Origin: Pigoraptor vietnamica
Taxonomy: Eukaryota; Opisthokonta; Filasterea
Assembly (NCBI GenBank): GCA_943704525.1
Contig: CALSCQ010002417.1
Coordinates: forward strand, 1-61,394
Length of the DNA: 61,394 bases
Direction of reading: 5' to 3'
Numbering within the stretch: the first letter of the stretch is position 1; each line of letters begins with the position of its first letter. The position numbers and the translations under genes are program-made. Positions 1 to 14,464 of this stretch are shown piece by piece. Under the pieces are notes generated by a model. The model searched no databases. It was not told where the DNA came from and was given only the letters and a program-made list of their open reading frames with translations.

Positions 1-115
<115 letters not shown>

Positions 116-172
116 GTCGATGGACACACGTCTATGATTTAAGCTGATCCACATCCCTCTATCCCCTCACAG

Positions 173-1393
173 CGACATTGTTGGTTTCACGGACATTGCT
201 GGCAAGTCGACGCCCCTCCAAGTCGTCGATTTCCTCAACGACCTCTACACGTGCTTCGACTCGATCATCGACAACTATGTGCGTAAGAGGGCTTTGTTTG
301 TTTTTGGTCACATAAGAAAGCACACGCGCACACGTGCATGCATGTAGCCCATGCATCGCTCACGCGCAATTTCCTCGTCTCTCCTCAGGATGTCTACAAG
401 GTCGAGACCATCGGTGACGCGTACATGGTCGTGTCTGGACTGCCCACGCGCAACGAGAACCGCCATGCCGGCGAAATTGCGACAATGGCCCTCGACCTCC
501 TCTGCGCCACCAAGGAGTTCAAGGTGCGTCGCAGTGCCGTCATTTCGTATGTTTTATATTATGCTGCTCGCTTCTCACCAGCGGGACATGGACGCTTGTT
601 ATGCTGCGTGTGCTGACTGCGAGTGCGAGCGCAGATTCGCCACATGCCCGAGAAGTACCTCCAGCTCCGCATCGGTGTTCACACGGGTACGTCCTTCCTC
701 GATCACGCACGCGCAGCTTTACCGCATCTTCCTCAATGCACGCCTGCCAGCATGCAAGCACTCACACATTTCCCCTACCGTCCCCTAACTGCCCCCTGCC
801 CGCCACTGCAGGCCCCGCTGTCGCCGGTGTCGTCGGTCTCAAGATGCCCCGCTACTGCCTCTTCGGCGACACTGTCAACACGGCCAGCCGCATGGAGTCG
901 GGAGGCTTCGGTGAGTTGCGTGTGCTCTCGCGCGTGTTCTGCGCGTGTATGCGGACGCCCGTTTTTGTTATCTTCAAGGCGTTGTATGCATCGCACGTGT
1001 TATGTCGCTCACTTTCTGCCTCCACCCGCAGCGCTGCGTATCCACATGAGCGAGACGACGGTTAAGGTGCTCAGGGAACTCGGCGGTTACCACATTGAGC
1101 TCCGCGGCACGCTCCAGGTGAAGGGCAAGGGCGAGATGACGACGTACTGGCTGACGGGCAAGGACGGATACAATAAGGTGCGTGCGTGCGTGCGCGTGCG
1201 TGCGCATGTGTGCGTGCGTGCGTAATGTGTGCGTACATACATGTTCGTGTGTGCGTTGTGCGTGTCTGTCCGTCTGGGCTTCTACGCAAGGTTTGCGCTA
1301 CCAACTCACTCACGCGACGCCGGTGCTTCTATTCCGCAGACCCTTCCCGACCAATCGCTGGCGGCGAGCATGAGCCAGCACCACTTCAAGTAG
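173..1393 (+). CDS. Guanylate cyclase, class III catalytic domain (3' part of gene)
   Basis: This is the C-terminal part of a nucleotide cyclase that makes cGMP from GTP; the 5' exons lie outside the window. Exons are 173-278, 389-523, 635-686, 812-910, 1032-1177 and 1340-1393, about 197 codons, all joining in frame. The reading begins [14 protein letters not shown], which carries the first metal-binding aspartate. It continues [16 protein letters not shown] and [18 protein letters not shown]. The Glu in KVETIGD and the Cys in RYCLFGD are the guanine-selecting residues of guanylate cyclases; adenylate cyclases have Lys and Asp there. The second metal Asp (IGDAY) and the Asn/Arg pair of NTASRMES, which stabilises the transition state, are also present, so the domain should be active. 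The coding region ends soon after the domain. Whether the missing N-terminus is a receptor or a soluble sensor cannot be told. A possible ATTAAA poly(A) signal lies at 1552. Confidence 0.95.
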
Positions 1394-2001
1394 GCGCAGC
1401 CACAGCAGCAGACTCGACAACGTTACCCTCCCTCGATTTGCCCCAACCCCCGTTCGTTAATACCATCGCAATTGTACAGCGCATTTGTGTCGCCTATATT
1501 CAGCTGCGTTTTGCCGCGTTGTTTCTGTTTCACCTTTTGCATGTCTTGCGCATTAAAGATGAACTTAAGAGAGAACGTGTGCGGATTGTTACGCCTTGGA
1601 CGACGCACACGCAAGTGCGCTGCGCCTCTGTGATCCTTACACAGGAATGTCTTCATGCGGCTCTATCACACGCGCACATAGCACACACGCACACGCTCAC
1701 GCACACGCACACGCACAGACACACAAGATCACAGTACAGCACACCACAAATACCCCAACACGCCACGAACGCGCATGACCGAACCATTTTTCCTTGGTTT
1801 CTCCAATTGCATTGGAAGCGAGACGCACGCGGCACGCAGAGAGCGCAAAAAAGCGGCGCGACAAAACGCAGCGAGCAGCACGGCACGCGCACAACACCAA
1901 CCAAAGTGCCTCTAGCTCAGTGAGATCGACGATGACGACGGCGCGTCTCCCACTGCACTCAGCACCCGACCGTTCCCCGATCCTTCCCTCACGTGACCCT
2001 C
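1394..2001. other. Convergent intergenic region (3' UTRs)
   Basis: Lies between the ends of the cyclase and EIF3H genes. It holds an ATTAAA at 1552-1557 in the sense of the cyclase and an imperfect CA-rich stretch at about 1670-1730. Open frames crossing it are low-complexity and match nothing I recognise. Confidence 0.7.
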
Positions 2002-4008
<2,007 letters not shown>

Positions 4009-4693
4009 TCTCTAAGGAGTGCCACTCGTCAATGTGACGGTTGCTGAAACACGTGGGTACTTGACAGCGGGAACGGCCAAAAGAAGAAAAAAAATCTCGA
4101 AGTGATTGCCCACAGCCGCGGAAAGGTGCAGCAGAGTGACCGCAAATGCCTCTAAACAACACACAAAAGGCGCGCTTGTGCAAAACGACCGGCGAAAATG
4201 TCTTTGAAAGTGTTTAAGTCGTGTCGTTGCCGCCACCGACCATGTGCTCGTGGATTCACTACCCCATTTTTAGCAGGACATATATTCCCTTTTATGTATT
4301 TTATTGTTATGAAATTTACATATATGTATACTACGTTACAATAGACCCATAATAAGCACTATCAAATTACATAAACCCTTCTTAGGATAAAAGCTGCTTG
4401 TCACGTGATAAATTGTGTGAATTGAAATGCACCACTAAAATTTCGCACTTTTAGACACGTTTTCAATGTAATTCATCGAGTCGAGTCCGCCACCGAATTG
4501 GCCTGGAACAAAAAATCCGGCAACAGCTGACCGTCCAATCTCAGCATCTCTCTCACTCACATCTACTTTCAACAACACGAACGCCTTGTGTCTGTGAATT
4601 GCTGTCGCGTCTCTGTCACCGCCTACACGCATACTTCATCGAGTGTCCCTTTGACTGGTCCTTCGAGCTCGTTAGGTCAGTGTCTGTTTCAAG
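4009..4693. promoter_or_regulatory. Divergent promoter region of EIF3H and PSMA7, AT-rich core
   Basis: 685 bases between two divergent start codons. About 4255-4480 is conspicuously AT-rich compared with the GC-rich surroundings. It contains an E-box palindrome TCACGTGA (4401-4408) and the element TTTTCAATGTAAT (4460-4472), which recurs at 14982 in the CDC50/TPR divergent region and with one change at 26383 upstream of the sorting nexin. A CCAAT-like GTCCAATC lies near 4530. Transcription start sites are not determined. Confidence 0.55.
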
Positions 4694-6565
4694 ATGGCGC
4701 GCAACTACGACCGCGCTATCACCGTCTTCTCCCCCGACGGCCACTTGTTCCAGGTCGAATATGCCCTCGAGGCCGTGCGCAAGGGAACGGCAGCGGTGCG
4801 TCTGCAATGTGTTCATGGCCATGTGCGCTGCGCCTTTTGGCATCTCTGTTCGTGCGCTTCCGAGTGTTGGGCTGCGCACACACGCATACACACAAGACGC
4901 GCGCACACGCAAGCACGCACACAAGCACACGCCAGAGACGCACCTTGCGCTTCCGAGTGTTGGGCTGTCTTCTCACGTGGCATCTGAACAGGTCGGTGTG
5001 CGTGGACGCAATATTGTCGTGTTGGGCGTCGAAAAGCGCTCGATCGCGAAGCTGCAAGACCCGCGCACTGTGCGCAAGATCTGCCTCCTCGACGATCACG
5101 TGTGCATGGCATTTGCCGGTGCGTGTGTATATTTGTTTTTTGTGTGAGCGCTCGAATGTGTTGGGGCCATTGAGGCTTGAGCACGGCAATTGCGATATGC
5201 GTAACAAGTGCGTGATGTTGGCGCCGTCGTCTGCAGGGCTGACGGCCGATGCGCGTGTGCTTGTGAACAAGGCGCGGGTCGAGTGCCAGAGCTACAAGCT
5301 GACTGTGGAAGACCCCGTCACCGTCGAATACATCACGCGATATGTCGCCGGCGTGCAACAGGTGTGTGCGTACGCGCGTGTGTGTATGCGGTGTATGCCC
5401 GTCATGCAACATGTGTGCGTGTGCTGTGTTATGTTTTTTTAAGCATTGTTTCGCATCAGGGGATAAGGAACGTTGCTTCCGTCTTGTGTGGCGTTCGACT
5501 GTTTGCATGAATGTTGACACGTGCGTTTTCTCGTCGCGCAGCGATACACACAGAGCGGAGGAGTGCGGCCTTTCGGCATCTCCACGCTTATTATGGGCTT
5601 TGACTACGACGGGACGCCGCGGCTTTACCAGACGGATCCCTCGGGCATCTACTCTGCGTGGAAGGTGCGTGCAATCTCCTAAGTCTCTCATCGCGCACTC
5701 CTTCCATATCGAATTGGCATTGAATGCCGTGTGCGTGCCTGTCTGTCGCGCTCTGCAGGCCAACGCCACTGGCCGCAGCTCGAAGACTGTGCGCGAGTAC
5801 CTCGAGAAGCACTACACAAACGAAGTCGCCGACAGCGACCACGAGACAGTCAAGCTCGCCATCAAGGCGTTGTTGGAGGTGCGTGGACGTGTTTGCGAGC
5901 TTGTGTGTGCGTGCGCATTCTTTTTTGCGTTGAACTTTTGTCCATATGCACGCGACAAATGCGCCTTGAGTGGGCGACAACTACGATGCCGTCCATAACT
6001 CCCTCGCCCTCTATCGCTTGCGTTCTGCGCTTACTCTGAACTGTCGCACTGCGCCTCTGGTTTCCCTGTGTATCTTTTGTCCTCTGCGCTTTGTCTCTCT
6101 TTTCCTCTGCTGTGAATCGATGACTGCTTGTCTGTTCCTGGAATTGGCGCTGTTGTCTGAGGTGGCTTTGTGTTCTTTTGGCAGGTTGTGCAGTCTGGAA
6201 GCAAGAACATTGAGATTGCGGTGATGCGCCGTGACCAGCCGGTCAAGGTCAGTGTTGTCTCCATTTCGCCCGTTCGCTTTATTGGACCCGTCGCTTGTTA
6301 CACTTGTCTTTGCGTTTTGTGCAGCCATGCTCGCTATTCTCTAAGGAGTGTCACTCGTCAATGTGTGCCGTTTCGCTTCGCTGTTCGCACCACTTTCGAT
6401 TTTGCATTGAAGGAATGTGTGTGCTCTTGCTCGATGTTCTGACGCGCGAATGCAACGCAACCGCAGTTCCTCGATCTCCCCGAAATCGACGCGCTCGTGT
6501 CTGAAATTGAGAAGGAGAAGGAGGCCGAAGCCGCAAAGAAGAAGGAGCCGCAAGTGCCCAAGTGA
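4694..6565 (+). CDS. PSMA7: 20S proteasome subunit alpha-4 (PSMA7 type)
   Basis: An alpha-ring subunit of the 20S proteasome, which forms the gated entrance to the proteolytic chamber. Exons are 4694-4795, 4992-5118, 5237-5361, 5542-5664, 5759-5878, 6185-6247 and 6467-6565, giving 252 residues (human PSMA7 is 248). The N-terminus [20 protein letters not shown] followed by [14 protein letters not shown] is the proteasome alpha N-terminal signature. [34 protein letters not shown] and [20 protein letters not shown] follow in the expected order. The C-terminus is lysine-rich ([12 protein letters not shown]), as in alpha-4. Alpha subunits lack the catalytic threonine, which fits. It shares a divergent upstream region with EIF3H. 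Its last intron contains a 42-base near-copy of the EIF3H start-codon region. Confidence 0.96.
6324..6365. repeat. 42-bp copy of the EIF3H start region inside a PSMA7 intron
   Basis: This stretch matches 3995-4036, which spans the EIF3H start codon and 5' UTR, at about 40 of 42 positions and in the same plus-strand orientation. It lies in the last PSMA7 intron (6248-6466). It looks like a short duplication, origin unknown. Confidence 0.85.
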
Positions 6566-7079
6566 ACCTTGACACACACACACACAACACTCAACGCGCG
6601 TTTTTCGCTCTGCGTCCGCGTCGCGCTGCGCTGCCCGTGCACGGCTATTGCACAAAACAAAGAATCGGAATGGAACGGCGTGTGTTCTCGTTTTGTGTAT
6701 TTCACAATCAGGAGCACCCGCAAAACGCCAGTGTGTCTGCCTCACAGAAATGGGCAGAGACAAGGCACACGAGTGGGTAGAATGGGGACGAAATTCAGAC
6801 AGACACCGCGCGACGCAATTTCCGACCGCGAAAGAGCAGAAGAGTATGGAAAAGTGGAGCAACTGCGCAACTAAACGGACGCAACGAGCCCGCCGCCGCA
6901 CACGCCGCGACGCACGCACGCCGCGCTAAAGCGAACGCCAAAGACCCAGAAGGGCACACCGATAAGCGGCGCGACGACCCCATCGCCGTGAACAGCCCCA
7001 TCTACACAGAGAGTTCAAAACGGAGACGCTCAATCACATCAAAACGGAGGAAGACGCTCCATCACATCGGCGAGACGGC
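6566..7079. other. Convergent intergenic region PSMA7/LSM14
   Basis: 514 bases holding the 3' flanks of two converging genes. It has a short CA stretch right after the PSMA7 stop. Open frames here lack recognisable similarity. I see no further gene and no clear AATAAA signal. Confidence 0.6.
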
Positions 7080-9317
7080 TTACGACGACTCGGCCGCCTG
7101 CGGCTGTCGCTGTCCCTGCCCGCCATTGTTGTTGTATCGGTTGCCGCTGTTGTTGTTGTAACCGTATCCACCACGGCCGCCACGGTAACCCCCACCGCGG
7201 CCGTAGCCGCCCCCGTAGCCGCCGCGATAATTGCCGCGCGGCCGCCGGTGAACGCCAGCGACGCCAAACGTCTCGAGGTTCTGCTGGCGCTCCTTGCTCC
7301 AATCGCGCCTGTGGCAGGGGGAACCACGATCAATAAATGGGCGCGAGAGGTGCGAATACAAATGCGAGCGAACCTTCAACCGACAGACAAGAAAAGAAAT
7401 GACAGCAATGCTTGAGCATATGGACAGTCGAAAGCAGCGTGCGGACGCAATCGCACCACCCCGCACGCAACACGCACCGCTCCTCCTTGTCCGTCTGCTC
7501 GCACGAAATCGAGTCGAAGAAGTTCGACTTTTGATACGCGACGGGCTTTGGCGACTGCACCTCAGGCTCCGCCTCCTGCGCAGCCGCGGCGTCATCCGAC
7601 ACGCGCAGCTTTCCCATGTCACCGCTGAGCTCGTCCTTGCGGAAGCGCTCGTTCGAGCTCACAAAGTCAAAGTCGCCCTCAAACTTCACCGGCGTATGCG
7701 CCGCACCCTGTGCGCCGCCCCGCTGCCCGCCCATTCCACCGCGACCACGGTAGCCGCCGGCACCGCCGCCACGACCGCCCTGTTGGTGGAACTGCTGGCC
7801 ACCCTGTCCGCCCTGCCCACCCTGCCCGCGACCGTGCGAGCGCCAGTTGCCCTGCGTGTCGGCGCTGTCGCCGTGTGCGCGCGGACCGTGCGGCTGCTGC
7901 TGCCTCCGCTGCTGCTGTTGGCGGTGCTCGCCCTGGAGGCTCTGTGCGCTGTTGGCGGGTGCACCCTCCACGGCAAACGGCTGCAGCTCGCGCTGCTGCT
8001 GGGCATTGCCGCGCGGCTGATCAAAGACAGACCGCCCAGACTGCTTGTCCTTCGAGTCGTCCGCCTTCGCAGAGCCGTCCGCGGCGGGAGCAGCTGTAAC
8101 AAATGAAGAAACCGCCAACGTCAGCAACAATTCCTCCGCCATACCATGCCTTTGATCTTGCAGGAGACGCCAATGCACACATCGTTTGCACGGGCTCAGA
8201 CATTCAAACGCACCGGCGGGCTCCTTAGGTGCCCACGCATTGCGAGGCTTGTCCTGCTGCGGCTGCTGGGGCTGCTGGGCCTGCTGCTGGGGCTGCTGCT
8301 TCGGTTGCGACGGGGCAGCCTTTTGCGCCTCCTTCGGAGCTTCCTTGGGCGCAGTCGGCTTCGCGTCCTTCGCAGGGGGCGGCGCAGCGGCAGCTTGTTG
8401 CGGCTTGGCAGCAGCCGCATCGGGTACTGCTTGTGTCGCGGGTGCGGGTGCGGGGGCAGAAGGCGCTGCCGCGGGTGCCGGTGCCGGTGCCGGCTGCTGC
8501 GCGGGCTGCGGCGGCATCCCAGGCTGGCCCGGGTGCGGAGGCTGCTGCGGACCGCCGGGGCGAGGGGGACCCTGCGGAGGCATCATGTGCTGCAACACAT
8601 GCCGCTATTTAGTAGTGCAAAAAAGAGCTGAACGAAAGTGTAACTAACGCAGATGCCAATAATACACATGGATGAAGTGACTAATCAGCGCCATGCGAAA
8701 TAACCCACCGGCGGGTACCCGTACTGCGGCGGGTAGTTGTAGGGGCCGTATCCCGGCGGGCGGAAACCGTACGGCTGCGGCTGGAAACCGTACGGACCGC
8801 CCGGCGGGCGCATCATGGGATCGGGGTGCATGGGGGCCGGGGGAGGTGCCTCGCACACATGGAGGTCCTTGATGTCCGACCCGCGGAAGATGATGTAGTC
8901 GTACACCTCTGTGCTCGGAGGGACTTCCTTGCCATCCTTTGCGCGGCCCTCGGTGCCAAACGACCGCACTGCGCGATCCACCAGTGGAAAAGAGAGTGAG
9001 ACGCAGACAGCGACTAGTGCTTTCAAGGCCGCAGTTGTGAGCGTAGTGAGACATTTGAGTGCGAAATGAGCGCGTGGGTCTGCGAAACACCCACTTGAGA
9101 AGACACTACTGCGAGTACGCAAACCAGTACCTTAACGGCAAACCACAAAGACTGAAAATTCCACATACACAAATCTCAAGTGGAAAAGTGCGCTATACGC
9201 ACCGCCCTGAAGCGCAACGGTGGAGTTCTCCGTGTCGATCGTGTAAAGAATGCCCTCATAGCGAATGTCTGACACCGACACTAGGCTGATGCGGCTGCCC
9301 AGGTAAGGGACGGCCAT
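7080..9317 (-). CDS. LSM14: LSM14/Scd6/RAP55 mRNA-silencing protein
   Basis: A cytoplasmic P-body protein that represses translation and promotes decapping by binding eIF4E-side factors and DDX6/Dhh1 helicase. Exons are 9317-9203, 8968-8709, 8589-8214, 8093-7478 and 7308-7080, giving 531 residues. The N-terminal LSm14 domain begins [20 protein letters not shown] and ends near [10 protein letters not shown] (residues 1-85). A long Pro/Gln/Ala-rich linker follows. Near residue 390 is the FDF motif ([19 protein letters not shown]), near 441 the FFD box ([11 protein letters not shown]), near 468 the TFG box ([10 protein letters not shown]), and the C-terminus is RGG/GYGG-rich with Asn repeats. 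This is the complete canonical domain order. RGG clusters also occur before the FDF motif. It diverges from NAF1 across a 475-bp spacer. Confidence 0.96.
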
Positions 9318-9792
9318 TTTCGCGCCACCGGCAATAGTGCCAAAAGATGGCCGAAAAACGATACGGCGAACGCAGAAAAGGATGCGACGACTTCACCAAG
9401 GCGTCTTCGCTTGAAGATGGCGCGCGATGGGAGGCCGATGTGACGCAAAGAGCGACGGATGCGCCGTTGGATGTGGGTCAAAGTGACTAAGTAGATGGAA
9501 ACGGAGAGAGACGACTGAAACATCAGCTGATTCAAAAGGGACGTACTCGCTCGAGAAATTTATTTGATTTTGCACCCTTTTCCTTACAGATGTTTCTGTC
9601 TCTGCCACATTAATAGTAGCCGCAGCTACCCCGGATTACTCCCACCCCGGATTCGCGACTCAACTCGGGTGGAACCCTCACCAATAAGGGCAAAGTGGTT
9701 GCACGTGTCGAGTCGAAAAGCTGAACGGCTTGCACGCAAATTACACTTCAGACGTTTGCGATCTCCAGTTTTTTACTCTCGCCGTGTAGAAG
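9318..9792. promoter_or_regulatory. Divergent promoter region of LSM14 and NAF1
   Basis: 475 bases between divergent start codons of two RNA-metabolism genes. It contains a CCAAT sequence (TCACCAATAAGG, about 9680) and a short AT-rich part near 9560-9610. No TATA box is obvious. Confidence 0.5.
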
Positions 9793-10618
9793 ATGGCGGC
9801 CGCTGTACCTGCGGACGTGCTTTCCGCGTTCGAGAGCATCGCCGGCATTCCTCTGGACGAGCCGGCGCCTGTCGCGTACATGAACCCTGACGAAGTCCCT
9901 CTAGACGAGGACGAGGATGGCGACGCACCCATGCAACTGTCTGAGCCCATGTCTGTGGAACACATGGTGGAAGGCGCCGGTGAGCAGGGCGGAAGTCTGA
10001 AAGTTTCAAGTGATGTTGTTATGGGCGGTGGGGACGACGTGGCCGCGACTGCGAATGGCGAGGGCGACGACGCGTCGTCTGAGGCGTCCGAGTCTTCCGA
10101 GTCGTCGGATTCGGACGTCGAGTTGGTGGACGTCCACGATGAAGAGGACGTTGTGGGAGAGAACGAGCGGCTGAAGACTAAGAATGAGCTGACGGAGGAG
10201 GTGGGTTTGGCTTCGGTGGGAATGCTAGTTACTCGTGAGGAGCTGTTGTTGTATTCGAAATGCGAGTTACACATGCGGAGTGCCTTGGGAGGGACTGCTG
10301 TTGAGACGCACATAACAGTTCACTCATTGATGTGCGCTGCGTGCACGTGCCTTGCGTGTGCATTCACAGCAACTTCCGCCTGTCGAGATGCCGCAACTGG
10401 AGCTTCCCGCGGGCATGCCCATTGCGGAGATCGGCGCCGTGCACAGCGTCGTCGACACGCTCGTCGTCGTCGAATCCCTAAAGGGCCTTCCCGCTGTCGA
10501 TGTCGACAGCATTTTTTGGCTGGGGGATCGTCGTCCCGTTGGACGGGTATGTCGGGCGTTGTTGTATGTGAGATCATTGAATGGAGAGGGAATGCACTCG
10601 TTCTGATTTATTGTGTCG

Positions 10619-10700
<82 letters not shown>

Positions 10701-10755
10701 TGTGGTGTGGTGTGTGTGTGTGTGTGTGTGTGTGTGTGGTGTGGTGTGTGTGTGT

Positions 10756-10789
<34 letters not shown>

Positions 10790-11057
10790 CACTTTCCATC
10801 TGCGTCTAAATAATGGCGTTTTCGCAGGTGTTCGATGTGTTTGGTCCCGTGTCGCAGGCATTTTACGCGCTTCGGTTCAACACGAAGGAGGACATCGCAT
10901 CACTGGGACTCGCTGTGGGCACACGCATCTTTTTTGCTCCGAAGTTTTCCGTCGCCACGTCGTATGTATTGCCGGTGCACGTGCTGCAAAAGTATAAGGG
11001 CTCGGATGCGTCATGGGCTCACGACGAGGAACCGCCTGAAGAGGTGCGTTTTGTGTT

Positions 11058-11147
<90 letters not shown>

Positions 11148-12127
11148 GTGTTTGATATCTTTGTTCGGTGTCCTTGAAGGACTGCGACACGTGAGGCTAA
11201 ATTCGAAAGCATGTGTGGGCAGGCGATCGAATACTCTGACGACGAGCAAGAAATCCAAGCGAAACGGGAGCGCAAGCAGAGCCGGAAAGGGTTAGTCTCT
11301 CTATGCGTGTGCGCGAGTTTGTGCGTTTGCACGGTAGTTCCAAGTTCCTGGATACGTTGGCGGCAGCGTGAGCGTGTATGATATGTGTTGAGGTAGTGTG
11401 GTGTATATATGGTGTGTGAGAGTGCTTGTGACGTACAGCCACTCTTGGGGATGAGCTTACCCTTTCACATATGGACAGTCAACGGCAAGGCGACCAACAA
11501 CCCGTTCCGATGGACGTGGCTGCCGCCGCAGCAGCATCACAAGGACCTGGCGTTGTTGACTTCTATGGTTCCAGCATCCCGCAGGTTCGAAACCGTTCTC
11601 GTTTTTTCCCCAATATTCTGCAAAGCCGTCCATCTCATTTCGTCCGTTGATTGCTGGCTTCGCAGACGCTCGGCGAATACCAGCCACTTGCGCGTCCCGG
11701 CACTCTGCCCCCCGCTCAGCGCGGCCGCGGTGGCCAACCACGACCCCAACAGCACACACCGCAAGCGCAAAACAGGCAGACCGCATCGCCTTACGCCAGC
11801 CAAACTGCGGCGACTGTACCACAGGGCGCGCCGTCCCCACTTCAGTCGATTTTTGCGCGACCGCCGCCACTTGTTGTGCAGCAACCGCGCGTGCCTCCTC
11901 CAAAGGGTAAGCGGGGGCTGTGGCACGTGCATATTTGAGCGCCGCGTCCGGGGGGGCATGGTGTTGTAACCACGCTTTTGTCTTTAACAGCAGGATTGCC
12001 GGATGTGTATGCTAACGTGTCGGTGATAGCGCGAGCACCCGTCACCGCACAAGCTGCTCCGCCGGCACCCTCGTCCGCTTTGGACGCGCTTCGAATGGAC
12101 TATAGCGATTCGGACGACGAAGCATAA
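9793..12127 (+). CDS. NAF1: H/ACA ribonucleoprotein assembly factor NAF1
   Basis: A nuclear factor that binds dyskerin/Cbf5 during H/ACA snoRNP assembly before GAR1 replaces it. Exons are 9793-10200, 10370-10546, 10828-11043, 11223-11290, 11479-11584, 11666-11906 and 11994-12127, giving 449 residues. The N-terminus is very acidic and Ser-rich. The Gar1/Naf1-like core runs from VVVESLKGLPAVDVDSIFWL through VFDVFGPVSQAFYALRFN to VGTRIFFAP. It is followed by the NAF1-specific block KGSDASWAHDEEPPEE and AIEYSDDEQEIQAKRERKQ. The C-terminus is Gln/Pro-rich and ends in an acidic YSDSDDEA tail. The core exons are certain. The donor at 11585 (GTTCGA) is weak, and the acceptor of the last exon is a tandem CAG-CAG, so either 11991 or 11994 may be used. 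Introns 2 and 3 are filled with GT repeats. Confidence 0.92.
10619..10790. repeat. (GT)n microsatellite in NAF1 intron 2
   Basis: GT repeat interrupted several times by GGTGTGGTGTGG and by TATG units. It fills most of the intron between 10546 and 10828. Confidence 0.95.
11057..11149. repeat. (GT)n microsatellite in NAF1 intron 3
   Basis: Near-perfect GT repeat starting a few bases after the GTGCGT donor at 11044. Confidence 0.95.
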
Positions 12128-12492
12128 ACGACTGTATGCTTGTTCTTATCAACGAGTTCCACCTGTCTAATAATAGTCCTATCGACGTGTTCGCAAGATT
12201 GGTTTAGTGACAACGCGCGGCGCAAAACGTGCGCATGATAAGCACAGCTGGAACAAAATGTACACGCAAAACGCATTTTGGCACTCGTGCGCCCTTGTGC
12301 GGCACAAACGACTTATGACGTGGCCCACTTGAGATACTGGTGGTCACCGAGGGCACTGCAAGGCGAGAGCAGCGCGTTAGAACTCGCATTCATACACACA
12401 CACACACAAGCACACACATGCACACCCACCACCTACATCATTCAAATTTCATGCATGTACAACCTGCGGCAGAGAGCGTGACAGCTGACCAC
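12128..12492. other. Convergent intergenic region NAF1/CDC50
   Basis: 365 bases of 3' flanks. It holds AATAAT just after the NAF1 stop (about 12169) and a short CA stretch near 12395-12425. No gene is seen. Confidence 0.6.
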
Positions 12493-14464
12493 TCACCGGG
12501 GGGACACAATGTGCTTGATGAGGAAGACCGTGCCGAGGAGGACGCAGATGCAGCCGACGACGAGGTACGCGATGCCGAGGAACGTGTTCTTGCCGCCGAG
12601 CCACGAGGCCGTCGAGAAGATGACCTTCTTCGTGCCATCAAACTGCTTCACGGGATAGCCTGCGACGCACATTCCGGACAGTCAAACACGACGCGTGCGC
12701 AGAAATCACACGAGAAACATATTGGCCCGCACAGAGAACACAATTGCGGCACAAGCAAACACCATAAATCGTGCTCGCACGCGCAAACGTCGCACGGCAC
12801 ATGACACCCACGGTAGTCGATGGACACCGTGTACGTGTAGCCGGGCACAAGGTCCTGGTCGACCTTGCGGTACAGCTTGCGGAAGTCCGGCAGCGCCGCC
12901 GTGCGCATCCACACAATCAAATCCTCGTTCTGGTACCCGTAGCCGTTCGGGTGAATGGTCCACGGCTGGCCAAACTCAGAGATGGGCACCTTCGGGTCCC
13001 AGTTCGGGGGGTTGAGCGTGTAGGCAAACGCCACTGAGAGGTTGTACTTGGGCGGAGGGTTCTGGAACTTCGTCTCGCGGTCGCTCTTCCACGAGATGCC
13101 GTAGCCGTCAAGCGGAATGTTGCCCGCGCAGCCAATACCGTTCACGACGCCGCTGCACGACAGCGTCATCGAGTCTGTGTGCAGCACAACGGCGCGGAGG
13201 TCAGGTTGTCGCCCAACTCAACAATCGAACAGGCGATTAGAGACGACACAACACCAGGAGCGACGACAGAGATGCACATGCGCCGCCACACGACGGGCCA
13301 CATGCGCCGCCACACAACCGGCCACACGCAACGCACCGTTGAAGAGGCTGTTGGCAATGAGACCGCACGGGGCGTAGCTGCGCCCAAACATCGTGTCGAG
13401 GGGATCGCAGTCCGGCGCCGCCTTGCTCGACTGTCCCTGGAGCTGGAGGTCGTCGCGCGACTTGACGTAGCGGCCGTGGTTCTGATAGTAGTTCGTCAGG
13501 CCGTAATACATGTAGACGGGCGTGGCCATGCGCTCGGGGACGACAAACGAGACGCTGCACTTGCACGACTGGTTGAGGTACACAATGTGATCGTGGCACG
13601 TGTAAGGGCTGCTCGCAGGGTAGCAATCCGTGTAATCCACCGTCACCTCGACGACCTGCGCAAGAGGAGGATGTGAGCGCACGAAACGAAAAACGAAGTC
13701 GAGAATCGCATTGCAGTTGTTGTTCACAAACCGTGTAGTCCCAAGCAACTGACATATGGGCCACACGACTCGACTCTCGATGCACACACAAGGGCAAAGA
13801 AACAGTGCGGCATGCATTGCGAGTTATCCGCAGCGCACCTTGTGAGCCGCAGTGTAGAAGATGGCGCCGAGAGGGATAAATATGAGTCCGACAATAAAGA
13901 ACGTCGGGATGACCGTCTGAGGCGTCAGAATAGGCTGCCAGGCCTTCAGGCGCTGCTGCTTAAAGTCCGAGTCTGTCATAGGAAAAGCCATGGGGTAAAG
14001 CGGTCAGCACACCAAGCATAAAATTCGCTGGGAGGAGTGCATCTCGTGCGCGGTAAAACCCAGCGGCACAAAATGGGAAAGCGGCGAGTGAGAGAAGGGA
14101 GGGAACAAAGAAGGTAAATGCATACGGTTTGACCCATAGGTTTGCGCTTAGGTCAATCGAGAGTGGCTTCGGTATGCATAGCAAGTGCAATGACATGTCC
14201 AAGAAATCTGGCACGAACACCAGACTAGCACACAAGCACACACACGCACGCATATGTCCGCGTGCACTCTCTCACAAACTAGAGGTCATTGGGACCTAGA
14301 TACAGAACTATAGAGGCACACGCGCGACGATTAAATGAGGCAAGCAGCGTATCGCAAACATCGTGCACGTCCGTTATAAAAACAACGGTCAGAGAAATGG
14401 GCGATACAGAGCGACCCCACGCACCTCCCGGCCTCTTCGAGGCGGGCTTCTCTGGTGCGGACAT
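12493..14464 (-). CDS. CDC50/LEM3/TMEM30 family, P4-ATPase flippase beta subunit
   Basis: The obligatory partner of P4-ATPases, needed for their ER exit and for phospholipid flipping at Golgi, endosome or plasma membrane. Exons are 14464-14425, 13972-13839, 13655-13337, 13174-12812 and 12659-12493, giving 340 residues, normal for the family. TM1 lies in exon 2 ([20 protein letters not shown]). The luminal domain carries the family's Cys pairs, [30 protein letters not shown] and [12 protein letters not shown]. The C-terminal block reads [20 protein letters not shown] then [15 protein letters not shown], followed by TM2. Several N-glycosylation sequons sit in the luminal part (for example LNQS). 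The first exon is short, and its start [14 protein letters not shown] is the only convenient ATG. It shares an 877-bp divergent spacer with the TPR gene. Confidence 0.96.
13272..13326. repeat. Two-copy 24-bp tandem repeat in a CDC50 intron
   Basis: Two copies of a unit starting CACATGCGCCGCCACAC, differing at about two positions, followed by a partial third. They lie in the intron between exons 13655-13337 and 13174-12812. Confidence 0.75.

Noticed and set aside
1186-1923. 245-codon plus-strand open frame at the end of the cyclase gene
   Set aside because: It starts in a GT-rich intron, overlaps the last cyclase exon in another frame and is low-complexity.
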